A stretch of 64,000 nucleotides of DNA from Clostridia bacterium. GTDB lineage: Bacteria > Bacillota > Clostridia > Christensenellales > CAG-138. The stretch is from contig JAFZRT010000015.1 in assembly GCA_017619735.1 (NCBI GenBank), forward strand, positions 1-64,000. The letters are read 5' to 3'. Numbering within the stretch: the first letter of the stretch is position 1; the number at the start of each line of letters is the position of its first letter. Under the pieces are notes generated by a model that worked only from the letters and a program-made list of their open reading frames with translations, was not told where the DNA came from and did no database searches. Of the stretch, positions 23,455 through 30,607 are shown piece by piece. Position numbers and translations under genes: made by a program.

Positions 23455-24876
23455 TCATTCCTTCCCGATCCTGTCCGCGCCTACGGACCTGATCGCGTCA
23501 ATGTCGATCTTCAAAGCGGGATCCTTCTTCCACTCGTTCAGCAGTTCTTCCCACTGCGCGTCCTGCACTCCCGCGGAGCAGACCGCCTTTATGTCGTCGT
23601 AGATCTTCTCCATCGGAACGTCGCCCGCCGGTTCGTCCCCGACGTAAAAGATGATGTGGTAGCCGTCCCCGTCAGGGAAGGGTTCGGAGTACTTGCCCGG
23701 CGAAAGCTCGGCGAATTCGGCCTTGACCGTATCGCTCCAGTCCTGCTCGCTCTTATAGTCCAAGCTTATGAGCTCTCCCCTTTCGGCAAACGCCGCGCAG
23801 TTCAGTACGCGCTCGTCCTCCGTATACTCGAGCATGACCTCCGCAAAGGGTCTGCCGGACAGCAGCTCGCCGTACGCCTCGTTGATCTTTCTTATGGCGG
23901 CGGCGACGAAGCCCTTATACTCCTCGTCAGCTTCGGAGCGAAGCTCGGCGTACTCGCGCAGTATCGCCTTGAGCCGGGCGGAGTTGGCGTCGGTGCCGTT
24001 GACGGCGTCCTCGAAAGCCAGATCGGAGTATTCCTTCTTAAGCTCCTCCATTCTTCTGAGCTTCGCGGAGTATTCCTCGGACAGCTCGCCTTCCGGATAA
24101 ACGGCGATATGCATTATTCTGGAGTATCCTGCGGGAACAGCCGTTACGGGAACGATGCCTTCCCGCTGGCCGAAATACTGCTCGTAATTCTCCTCGTCGG
24201 TCTTGTACTTTTCGGGTGCGTCGGCGTAATTCGCCTTATCGCTCTCATGCGCGGACTGATACCAACCGGCGATGTCCTCCTCGGAAGGCTCGAACTCGGC
24301 GCAGACCAGATCGCGGTACGCACGGCAGATATGGTCCTTACGCGCCTGCTCGATGAAGTAGTTTTTATAATCCTCCCAGCTCATTGCGACGCCGGTATAA
24401 TACTCCGACTCGCTGTTGACGAGGCTCTCGAAATAGGTCTCGACCGAAACAGAGGGATCCTCGGCAAAGCTCTGCTCGGCGTACTTGATGAGCTTGTCGT
24501 ATACGGCCTTTAGGTCGCTCTCGACGGAGGAGGCAAGCTCTCTCTCCTGCTCTTCGGAAAGCTTGAAGCCCGCCTGTTCCGCCTGATCGAGCGTCACGAG
24601 GTCGTCTGTAAGGAAATCAACTATCCAGTCCTGATAGCTTTCAAGGGAGTTTTTATCCTGAAGAGGATCCTGCCCGAGGTACTGCATGTAAGGCAGGTAG
24701 TTGTCGAACAGCGACCTGTACATGGCAAGTGTGACCTCCTCCTTCCCGATGGAGATGACGGGATCGGACGGATCGCGGTCTGCGGAGGATCTGCCCGGTT
24801 TTTTGAGCGAGCATCCGCAGAGCGCCATGCAAAGCACCGTCAATATCAGTATGAATGAACGCGTTCTTTTGCTCAT
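23455..24876 (-). CDS. PrsA/SurA-like parvulin foldase lipoprotein
   Basis: Surface peptidyl-prolyl isomerase that helps fold exported proteins. The lipobox is MALCGC, Cys near position 21. A SurA_N-like helical region precedes and surrounds a parvulin-type stretch near the C-terminus (GRPFAEVMLEYTEDERV; EFAELSPGKYSEPFPDGDGYHIIFYV), which has the usual LxxGxxSxPxxxxxGYHI pattern. ATG 24876 is chosen since GAAGGTG is about 10 nt upstream; a TTG at 24885 is too close. At 473 residues it is longer than Bacillus PrsA (about 290). Confidence 0.82.
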   Translation of the reverse strand: MSKRTRSFILILTVLCMALCGCSLKKPGRSSADRDPSDPVISIGKEEVTLAMYRSLFDNYLPYMQYLGQDPLQDKNSLESYQDWIVDFLTDDLVTLDQAEQAGFKLSEEQERELASSVESDLKAVYDKLIKYAEQSFAEDPSVSVETYFESLVNSESEYYTGVAMSWEDYKNYFIEQARKDHICRAYRDLVCAEFEPSEEDIAGWYQSAHESDKANYADAPEKYKTDEENYEQYFGQREGIVPVTAVPAGYSRIMHIAVYPEGELSEEYSAKLRRMEELKKEYSDLAFEDAVNGTDANSARLKAILREYAELRSEADEEYKGFVAAAIRKINEAYGELLSGRPFAEVMLEYTEDERVLNCAAFAERGELISLDYKSEQDWSDTVKAEFAELSPGKYSEPFPDGDGYHIIFYVGDEPAGDVPMEKIYDDIKAVCSAGVQDAQWEELLNEWKKDPALKIDIDAIRSVGADRIGKE

Positions 24877-24919
24877 GCCTCGCAAGCACCTTCTTTTGGA
24901 TAGTTAGAGTCTATAATCA

Positions 24920-24947
24920 ATTATACCATTTCTTCAGCATTTTGCAA
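24920..24947 (-). promoter_or_regulatory. Sigma-A promoter of the foldase-rqcP-ispDF operon
   Basis: Minus strand: -35 TTGCAA at 24942-24947, 16-nt spacer, -10 TATAAT at 24920-24925. Confidence 0.78.
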
Positions 24948-25037
24948 GCAAAACGGCGCGGGCAGGCGGCTTCGTGAGATCAGCTTCCTCAAATAGACCG
25001 GCAGTGAAAATATTTTATTTGATTTTAAATAATCCCC

Positions 25038-25067
25038 TTGCCCTAAAGGTACATAATGGGGTATAAT
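25038..25067 (+). promoter_or_regulatory. Sigma-A promoter of the surface-protein gene
   Basis: -35 TTGCCC at 25038-25043, 18-nt spacer, -10 TATAAT at 25062-25067. Confidence 0.68.
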
Positions 25068-25109
25068 AAAAGATGAATTACCATGATCGGAAACAAAGGA
25101 GTGTTTGTT

Positions 25110-26825
25110 TTGAATAGATATCTCAAAAAGGGTCTGGCACTGCTTATTACGGCGGTGATGCTTATCGCGGTACTGCCCGAGCTCGCGGGAGCTTCGAGCT
25201 CTTCTTCTCATGTCTCGATTTCCGTATCGCCCAAGGAGCTTGCCCAGGCGGGCACGGTCACCGTATCCATAACCCTGAAGAACACCAACTCCGCTTCGAA
25301 TCCCTCGCAGCCCCCGTCCACCGAGAATCCGACGGATAAGCCGACCGAGCCTCCGACGAACACCGAACCGCCGGAGAACACTCCCGAGCCCACGGATATC
25401 CCCAATCCCACAGCGACTCCCGCTCCCGGGTCGAGAACCGCGGGCAACGGCGATTATACCAATATCACGATCTCCAACTCCTACGGCGTTACTTTCAGCA
25501 CCAACGGAGTCACCATACCCGCCGGCTCGTCGAAGAGCTTCACCGCTAAGATGAACGTTTCCGACGGGATGATCGGCATCGATATCCCCTTCACCGTCAC
25601 CTGGAACGACAACGGCACCACGAGGTCCGAGACCGTCTCCTGCAGGATCAACCGCAGGAACGTCTCCCCCTATCTCTCCGTATCCAGGACGGCGACTCCG
25701 GTCAACGCCTCCGAAGGCACCGAAGTCACATTCAAATACACCTTCACTAACACCGGCGCGGTCACGCTCGTGAATATCGCGCTCGTCGACCGCTACGTTT
25801 ACGGTTCCACATCCGCGATGTACAAGATATCGTCTCTGGAGCCCGGCGCTTCGAAGGAGTTCGAATACGTGCTGACGATGGGCAAATCGACCATAGTCTC
25901 CGCTCCCGTCGTCACATTCTATGCGCAGGGCGGCAGCACGCAGCTCGTAAACAACGTGTCCGCGCTCACGATCGGCCTCATACAGTCTCAGATCACGAAG
26001 GAGATCGTCAAGGGCACTCCCACCCCCGAAGGCGTGCAGTTCACTCTCTATCTCACCAACAACGGCAACCAGAAGCTGAGCGCGCTTGAAGTCAAGGACG
26101 AAAAGGGCAACAAGGTATCCGACAGCGCTTTCTCTCTTGCCGTCGGCGAAACGAAGGTGCTCGAATACTTCGTTCCCAATCCCACGAGCGTCCGCTACGT
26201 CGTATTCACCATAACGGGCGAGGATTACAACGGCACCGCTTTCAAGGACAATACCGAAAGCTTCGTTGTCCGTCCCTATATCGACACCTCGCTGCTCGGC
26301 CTCTCCTTCACTGCCGTCACGACGAGTTCCCTCAATGAGGAGAATACGATAGGTATCCAGTTCAGCATCGTCAACACCGGCGCTCTGGAGTTCTTCAACC
26401 TGTCCGTGACCGAAAGATCCCTCGGGTACGAGATACATAAATGGAGCAGCCTCGGCGTTGGCGCTTCCGACAAGGTCGACGTGGACGTCAACATAGGCGC
26501 GGTCCGCGATCTCGTGTTCATACTGACCGCGGAGGATTCCTCCGGAAACAAGTACGAGCATGAGGCGTACATCACCGCCGAGAATATCGACGTCGACGCG
26601 CTCGTTCCCACTCAGGATCCCAATCAGAACGACGATCCCATCGGATACGTGGAGGATGAGGAAGGCATCGGCAAAAAGCTCGACGGAATGATCACAAACA
26701 CGGGCGAAAAGCTCATGAAGTGGTTCCGCGTGCTCGGCGTTATTGCCGCTGTTGCCGCGGTCGCCATGCTCTCGCTCGGCATTGCGGAGATAGTAATAAG
26801 GCGCAGCAAGCGCAGCAACGGCTGA
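25110..26825 (+). CDS. Membrane-anchored surface protein with Ig-like/CARDB-type repeats
   Basis: A signal peptide (about 1-27, GLALLITAVMLIAVLPELAG) leads to a Ser-rich start, a Pro/Thr-rich linker (about 70-105, many PTEPP/NTPEP repeats), then several domains of about 110 residues that resemble NEW3/CARDB-type beta-sandwiches (VTFKYTFTNTGAVTLVNIAL; GVQFTLYLTNNGNQKLSALE; IGIQFSIVNTGALEFFNLSV). A C-terminal helix (about 538-560) and a basic RRSKRS tail anchor it. The start is TTG 25110: AAAGGAG is 7 nt upstream. The likely role is display or assembly at the cell surface; no enzyme motif is seen. Confidence 0.8.
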   Translation: MNRYLKKGLALLITAVMLIAVLPELAGASSSSSHVSISVSPKELAQAGTVTVSITLKNTNSASNPSQPPSTENPTDKPTEPPTNTEPPENTPEPTDIPNPTATPAPGSRTAGNGDYTNITISNSYGVTFSTNGVTIPAGSSKSFTAKMNVSDGMIGIDIPFTVTWNDNGTTRSETVSCRINRRNVSPYLSVSRTATPVNASEGTEVTFKYTFTNTGAVTLVNIALVDRYVYGSTSAMYKISSLEPGASKEFEYVLTMGKSTIVSAPVVTFYAQGGSTQLVNNVSALTIGLIQSQITKEIVKGTPTPEGVQFTLYLTNNGNQKLSALEVKDEKGNKVSDSAFSLAVGETKVLEYFVPNPTSVRYVVFTITGEDYNGTAFKDNTESFVVRPYIDTSLLGLSFTAVTTSSLNEENTIGIQFSIVNTGALEFFNLSVTERSLGYEIHKWSSLGVGASDKVDVDVNIGAVRDLVFILTAEDSSGNKYEHEAYITAENIDVDALVPTQDPNQNDDPIGYVEDEEGIGKKLDGMITNTGEKLMKWFRVLGVIAAVAAVAMLSLGIAEIVIRRSKRSNG

Positions 26826-26836
26826 CAGTACGAATA

Positions 26837-26866
26837 AAGGCCGGTCAAACGACCGGCCTTTTATTA
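26837..26866. terminator. Bidirectional terminator
   Basis: AAGGCCGGTC at 26837-26846 pairs with GACCGGCCTT at 26851-26860 around AAAC, with TTATT on the plus side. It lies between convergent genes. Confidence 0.88.
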
Positions 26867-26873
26867 TGCTTTT

Positions 26874-27491
26874 TTATTCGTTATCTATCGATCTTGCGTA
26901 TTCGCCGAGCATGACGAGATCCTTTTCAAGCACGGGCTTCAATTCCCTGTTGTAGATGGAAGCCGCCGGATGATACAGTGGGAATACGCGGCGCGGCTTT
27001 CCGCTGATAAGGAACATGACGGGGAATCCGTGCGCCGCTCCGACTGTCAGCGGCTCGTTCACTCCGCCTGCGAGCTGTACTACCGCGCTCAGGGGCACGT
27101 TGCCGAGAGTGGCTATAACATCGGGATCGACCGCCTCGATCTCGGCCCGGAGCAGACTCAATCCGCCGCGGACTTCCGCAGCGGTCGGAGTCCTGTTGCT
27201 GACGCTGGAGCCCTTGCGCTTAATGGGGCGGTACTTGACGGCGTTCGTTACGTAAACCATGGCGCGGTCGATTCCCGCGAGCGACAGCATCGAGTCGAGC
27301 TGTTTCCCTGCTTTGCCTACGAACGGGCGGCCGGAAGCGGCCTCCTCCCTCCCCGGAGCTTCGCCGATAAACATGATGACCGGGTTGTTCTCCCGTCCCT
27401 CCCCGAAAACGGGATGATCGAGATCCGCGTCGTGTTCAAGGTCGAGGTATCTGATCTTTTCGGCTTCGAGGATGTATCTTTCCTTCAGCAT
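26874..27491 (-). CDS. Family 4-type uracil-DNA glycosylase without Fe-S cysteines
   Basis: Removes uracil from DNA. Motif A is GEAPGREEAASGRPFVG (about 43-59) and motif B is YHPAAS near residue 170. The YVTNAVKYRP strand is also typical of family 4 UDG. That family normally has four Cys ligands for a 4Fe-4S cluster; this protein contains no cysteine at all, with LDLEHDADLDHPVFGEG in place of the N-terminal CxxC. It may be a natural cluster-free variant. ATG 27491 follows GAAGGAG at some distance. It has its own promoter at 27525-27553. Confidence 0.85.
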   Translation of the reverse strand: MLKERYILEAEKIRYLDLEHDADLDHPVFGEGRENNPVIMFIGEAPGREEAASGRPFVGKAGKQLDSMLSLAGIDRAMVYVTNAVKYRPIKRKGSSVSNRTPTAAEVRGGLSLLRAEIEAVDPDVIATLGNVPLSAVVQLAGGVNEPLTVGAAHGFPVMFLISGKPRRVFPLYHPAASIYNRELKPVLEKDLVMLGEYARSIDNE

Positions 27492-27524
27492 GGGGTGTGG
27501 GCTCCTTCGCTTTTTACTGTTATG

Positions 27525-27553
27525 ATTTTAGCTTTCATTCGCCCTATTGTCAA
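27525..27553 (-). promoter_or_regulatory. Sigma-A promoter of the UDG gene
   Basis: Minus strand: -35 TTGACA at 27548-27553, 17-nt spacer, -10 TAAAAT at 27525-27530. Confidence 0.8.
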
Positions 27554-27603
27554 TCGTGAGCGGATATATTATGAAAAATACAGAAAAAAACGCGCCGCGG
27601 CTG

Positions 27604-27632
27604 TTGACAAAACGGGATCGCATAAGTATAAT
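27604..27632 (+). promoter_or_regulatory. Strong sigma-A promoter of rpsU
   Basis: -35 TTGACA at 27604-27609, 17-nt spacer, -10 TATAAT at 27627-27632: consensus at all twelve positions. Confidence 0.9.
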
Positions 27633-27700
27633 GTGTAGGTATTTTGGGTTAACGCTCAATGAAACGGTCGTCCCGCATAAGAGAGGGGGGAAATAGGTTA

Positions 27701-27871
27701 ATGGAGATCCATGTTGGTGAAAACGAATCCCTGGAGAGCGCCCTCAAGCGTTGGAAGCGCAAGTGCGCCCGCTCCGGTATCCTTGCCGATGCAAGGCGTC
27801 GTGAGCACTACGAGAAGCCCAGCGTAAAGCGCAAGAAGAAGGCTGAAGCTGCAAGAAAGCGCAAGTATTAA
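27701..27871 (+). CDS. rpsU: 30S ribosomal protein S21
   Basis: 56 residues. [20 protein letters not shown] opens S21, and the rest is strongly basic, ending [13 protein letters not shown]21 binds the 3' domain of 16S rRNA and aids initiation. GAGAGGGGGG at 27681-27690 lies 10 nt upstream of ATG 27701, so the longer in-frame upstream reading is not used. A consensus promoter and terminator make it a single-gene unit. Its 3' end has a partial duplicate just downstream (27971-28028). Confidence 0.95.
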   Translation: MEIHVGENESLESALKRWKRKCARSGILADARRREHYEKPSVKRKKKAEAARKRKY

Positions 27872-27885
27872 GATTTTGACACAAA

Positions 27886-27914
27886 AGCCCATCTTTACGG
27901 ATGGGCTTTTTGTT
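27886..27914 (+). terminator. rpsU terminator, copy 1
   Basis: AGCCCATC at 27886-27893 pairs with GATGGGCT at 27900-27907, then TTTTGTT. Confidence 0.9.
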
Positions 27915-27970
27915 ATGCAGCGTAAATCGGGAAGAAGAAGGCTGATGGCTGCCCAGCATAAATGCTGCGG

Positions 27971-28028
27971 AAGCGCAAGTATTAAGATTTTGACACAAAA
28001 GCCCATCTTAACGGATGGGCTTTTTGTT
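27971..28028 (+). repeat. Duplicate of the rpsU 3' end plus terminator
   Basis: Bases 27857-27914 (last codons of rpsU, stop and terminator) recur at 27971-28028 with one change (27896 T, 28010 A), an offset of 114. Upstream of it, 27915-27970 is a looser copy of 27821-27856 with an insertion. No working coding sequence results. Confidence 0.9.
28000..28028. terminator. Duplicated terminator, probably used by hemZ on the other strand
   Basis: AGCCCATC at 28000-28007 pairs with GATGGGCT at 28014-28021, with Ts on the plus strand and TTTTGTG on the minus strand. It sits just after the hemZ stop, so it can end the long leftward operon. Confidence 0.8.
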
Positions 28029-28037
28029 TTACCTATT

Positions 28038-29492
28038 TCACAGATCGAACAGCGCTTCCCTTTCGGCGTTGGTTGCTTCGATGTTGGAGATGTACGTCGC
28101 GATGTCCTTGTTGTTGGGCACGCGCTCTATCCGGCCGCCTTCGGCAAATACGCGTTTCGTCATGGCGCCGGCTCCGTGGGCGAGTATGCTCATGCCGTCC
28201 TCCATCATATCGATATTGTAGACGCATACGCCCAACGGGGTCGAATAGCCGACGTTTTCGAGATTGCCGGCCATGTACTTCTGGCGGTACATGTAATAGG
28301 GCTTCATGCCCATACGTGATGCCGTCTCCCTGCCCATGCCGACCATGCGCTCGACGGTCTCCACCGACGGAAGAGCATACTCGTCCATGCGCTCGTGGAG
28401 CCGTGAGGCGCGTTTTATCGCAAGGGTATGCACTGTAAGGCAATCGGGAGAAAGCGCCTCTACGGCTTTGAGAGAGGCCTCCATCTCGGTCTCCGTCTCA
28501 TTGGGCAGCCCGGCGATAAGATCCATGTTTATAGAATCGAATCCGAGGCTCCTGACGTCCTCATAGCACCTTATAATATCGGCGGAGCTGTGGTCGCGGC
28601 CTACGAGCCGCAGCGTGCTGTCGCACATCGTCTGCGGATTCACGGATACCCTTGTCACGCCGTGCGCCTTCATCACGGCAAGCTTCTCGTGCGTTATGGT
28701 GTCCGGGCGCCCGGCCTCCACCGTGAACTCGCGCCCGCTTGTATCGTAGCATTCGCAGATCTTGTCGAGCAGTCTGTCGAGCTCCGGCGCAGTCAGTATG
28801 GTCGGCGTGCCTCCGCCCATGTAGAACGAGCGCGGCTCGAGCCCGAGCGAAGCGGCCATTGCCGAGCCCAGTTCGATATCCCTGTGCAGAGCGGCAAGAT
28901 ACGCGCCCATGTCCGTCTTTTTCGTGCGGAGCTGCGATGCGAACGAGCAGTAAAGGCAGCGCGTCCTGCAGAACGGTATGCCGATATAGACGCCGAGCAT
29001 GTTATCCCTTGCGGAATCGAGTATCGGACGCTGCACCGTGACTATCTCGTCTGCGAGGCGAAGCTTCTCCTCGTCGACGTCGAACTCCGAGCGCATGAGG
29101 CGCATAGCCTCCTCCCTGCCCTCGGTATCGATGAGCTCTCTTAAAAGGCGCGTCGGCCTTATGCCCGTGAGCGAGCCCCACGGGATAAGCTTTTCAGGGA
29201 AGGCCTTTCGCAGCGCGCGGAATACGGCGACCTTGACGCAGCGCTTTGCGTAGCGCTTTTCGATGATATCAGAACCGCCGACGTACGGCGTCTCGTGTGA
29301 ATACCGGTAATTGCTTCCGAGGTATGAAAAAACGGCGTCGGCCCTGAACGAACCGTCCTCGGCGAGTATGACCGAAAGAGAGGAGCCGTCCTCCCCGCCG
29401 CCGTCCAGAGCGATCTCGGCGCGGGGCAGGAAAAGGCGTATCTCCTCGCATACGTCGTTATAAAAATCGGGTCTGTTTGTTATGAGCTTCAT
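28038..29492 (-). CDS. hemZ: HemZ-type oxygen-independent coproporphyrinogen III oxidase-like radical SAM protein
   Basis: Belongs to the HemN/HemZ radical-SAM group. The 4Fe-4S ligands are C175, C179 and C182 in GIPFCRTRCLYCSF. GGGTPTIL and the HemN-like NMDLIAGLPNETE follow. The N-terminal 165 residues (ITNRPDFYNDVCEEIRLFLP; WGSLTGIRPTRLL) are the HemZ-specific extension, absent from HemN. True coproporphyrinogen decarboxylation is not proven for HemZ relatives. ATG 29492 overlaps the MBL gene by 4 bases. It is the last gene of the scfA-to-hemZ operon. Confidence 0.88.
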   Translation of the reverse strand: MKLITNRPDFYNDVCEEIRLFLPRAEIALDGGGEDGSSLSVILAEDGSFRADAVFSYLGSNYRYSHETPYVGGSDIIEKRYAKRCVKVAVFRALRKAFPEKLIPWGSLTGIRPTRLLRELIDTEGREEAMRLMRSEFDVDEEKLRLADEIVTVQRPILDSARDNMLGVYIGIPFCRTRCLYCSFASQLRTKKTDMGAYLAALHRDIELGSAMAASLGLEPRSFYMGGGTPTILTAPELDRLLDKICECYDTSGREFTVEAGRPDTITHEKLAVMKAHGVTRVSVNPQTMCDSTLRLVGRDHSSADIIRCYEDVRSLGFDSINMDLIAGLPNETETEMEASLKAVEALSPDCLTVHTLAIKRASRLHERMDEYALPSVETVERMVGMGRETASRMGMKPYYMYRQKYMAGNLENVGYSTPLGVCVYNIDMMEDGMSILAHGAGAMTKRVFAEGGRIERVPNNKDIATYISNIEATNAEREALFDL

Positions 29493-30142
29493 TCGCAGAC
29501 TCCGCTCAAGGCGCAGAGATTGTTCCTGCGCTCGAAGTCGAGCGTGGTCTCCCGGTCGTGACCCGGGAGCACGCGGTAATCGCCCTTCAGCGTGAACAGG
29601 CGGTAGGCGATCGAGTCGAACAGCGCGACGGCGTCGCCTCCGGGCAGGTCGGTCCTGCCGTAGCTCATGTAAAAGAGCGTGTCGCCGGAGAATATTACCT
29701 TCTCCGATTCGACGATATAGCACACGCCGCCTTCGGTATGGCCGGGCGTGTGGATCGCGCGGAATGTGACGCCGGCCTCCGTGAACACCATCCCGTCCTC
29801 AACGAACACGTCAACGGAGGCGGGATCGACCTTGAAGCCGATCATGGAAGCGAGGCTCGCGCCGTTGTCCGAAAGCGACGCGGCGTCGAGCTTGTTGATA
29901 TAGACCCGCGCGCCGGTCCTTTCCTTCAGACGCGCAACGCCCATGATATGATCGAAATGGCCGTGGGTCAGCAGAATCGCCCTGCAGTCGAGGCCGTTTT
30001 CGTCCAGAAAGCGTGCGACCTTGCCGGAATTGGCGGGGTCTATCACGACGCAGTCGTGACGCTCCGATCCGTTTTCGGAGTCCCAAACTATGTAGGTATT
30101 GACGGCCAGAGGCCCTGTGGGAATGGATCTTATGTTGATCAT
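29489..30142 (-). CDS. MBL-fold metallohydrolase (glyoxalase II-like)
   Basis: A metallo-beta-lactamase-fold hydrolase of about 217 residues. LLTHGHFDHIMGVARL is the HxHxDH metal motif, HTPGHTEGGVCYI and SGDTLFYMSYGRTD give further ligands, and VLPGHDRETT closes the site. Relatives hydrolyse thioesters such as S-lactoylglutathione, but in Clostridia the substrate is unsure. The start ATG 30142 begins MINIRSIPTGPLAVNTYIV. There is no good SD; it likely depends on coupling with dtd, which ends 7 nt before. TTG 30172 is less likely. Confidence 0.88.
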   Translation of the reverse strand: MINIRSIPTGPLAVNTYIVWDSENGSERHDCVVIDPANSGKVARFLDENGLDCRAILLTHGHFDHIMGVARLKERTGARVYINKLDAASLSDNGASLASMIGFKVDPASVDVFVEDGMVFTEAGVTFRAIHTPGHTEGGVCYIVESEKVIFSGDTLFYMSYGRTDLPGGDAVALFDSIAYRLFTLKGDYRVLPGHDRETTLDFERRNNLCALSGVCE

Positions 30143-30149
30143 GGCATTG

Positions 30150-30596
30150 TTAAAAGAGCTTTTTGCTGTCAAGAAGTATCGTGACGGGGCCGTCGTTTAC
30201 GAGGGATACCTGCATATCCGAGCCGAACCGGCCTGTTTCAACGTGAAACCTTTCGCGCAGGGACGATACGACGTACTCGTAAAGCGGGATCGCCTTTTCG
30301 GGGAGCGCGGCTTCGATGAAAGCCGGCCTGTTGCCGTGTCTCGCGTCGCCGTAAAGGGTGAACTGGGAGACGATTAGAAGCTCGCCGCCCGCTTCGGAGA
30401 GCGGGAGGTTCATCTTTCCGTTCCCGTCCTCGAAAACGCGGAGGCCGGAGATCTTCTTGATCATGTAATCCGCGTCGGCTTTTTCATCGGATGCATGAAC
30501 GCCCAAAAGCACAAGAAAGCCGCGGCCTATGCGGCCGGCTTCCCTGCCTTCAATGGTGACGCTCGCTTCCGATACGCGCTGAACGACTGCTCTCAT
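30150..30596 (-). CDS. dtd: D-aminoacyl-tRNA deacylase
   Basis: Clears D-amino acids wrongly charged to tRNA. MRAVVQRVSEASVTIEGREA is the classic opening. SQFTLYGDARHGNRP holds the SQFTL motif, and the GPVT loop appears as VNDGPVTILLDS. At 148 residues it is the normal size. ATG 30596 lies 11 bases after the relA stop. relA-dtd is a conserved neighbour pair in Bacillota. Confidence 0.95.
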   Translation of the reverse strand: MRAVVQRVSEASVTIEGREAGRIGRGFLVLLGVHASDEKADADYMIKKISGLRVFEDGNGKMNLPLSEAGGELLIVSQFTLYGDARHGNRPAFIEAALPEKAIPLYEYVVSSLRERFHVETGRFGSDMQVSLVNDGPVTILLDSKKLF

Positions 30597-30607
30597 TCGA
30601 TGTCCTC

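Noticed and set aside
24921-26561. 546-codon open frame opposite the surface protein
   Set aside because: Mirror of the Ig-like protein, starting without SD; Gly/Arg-rich as expected for a shadow.
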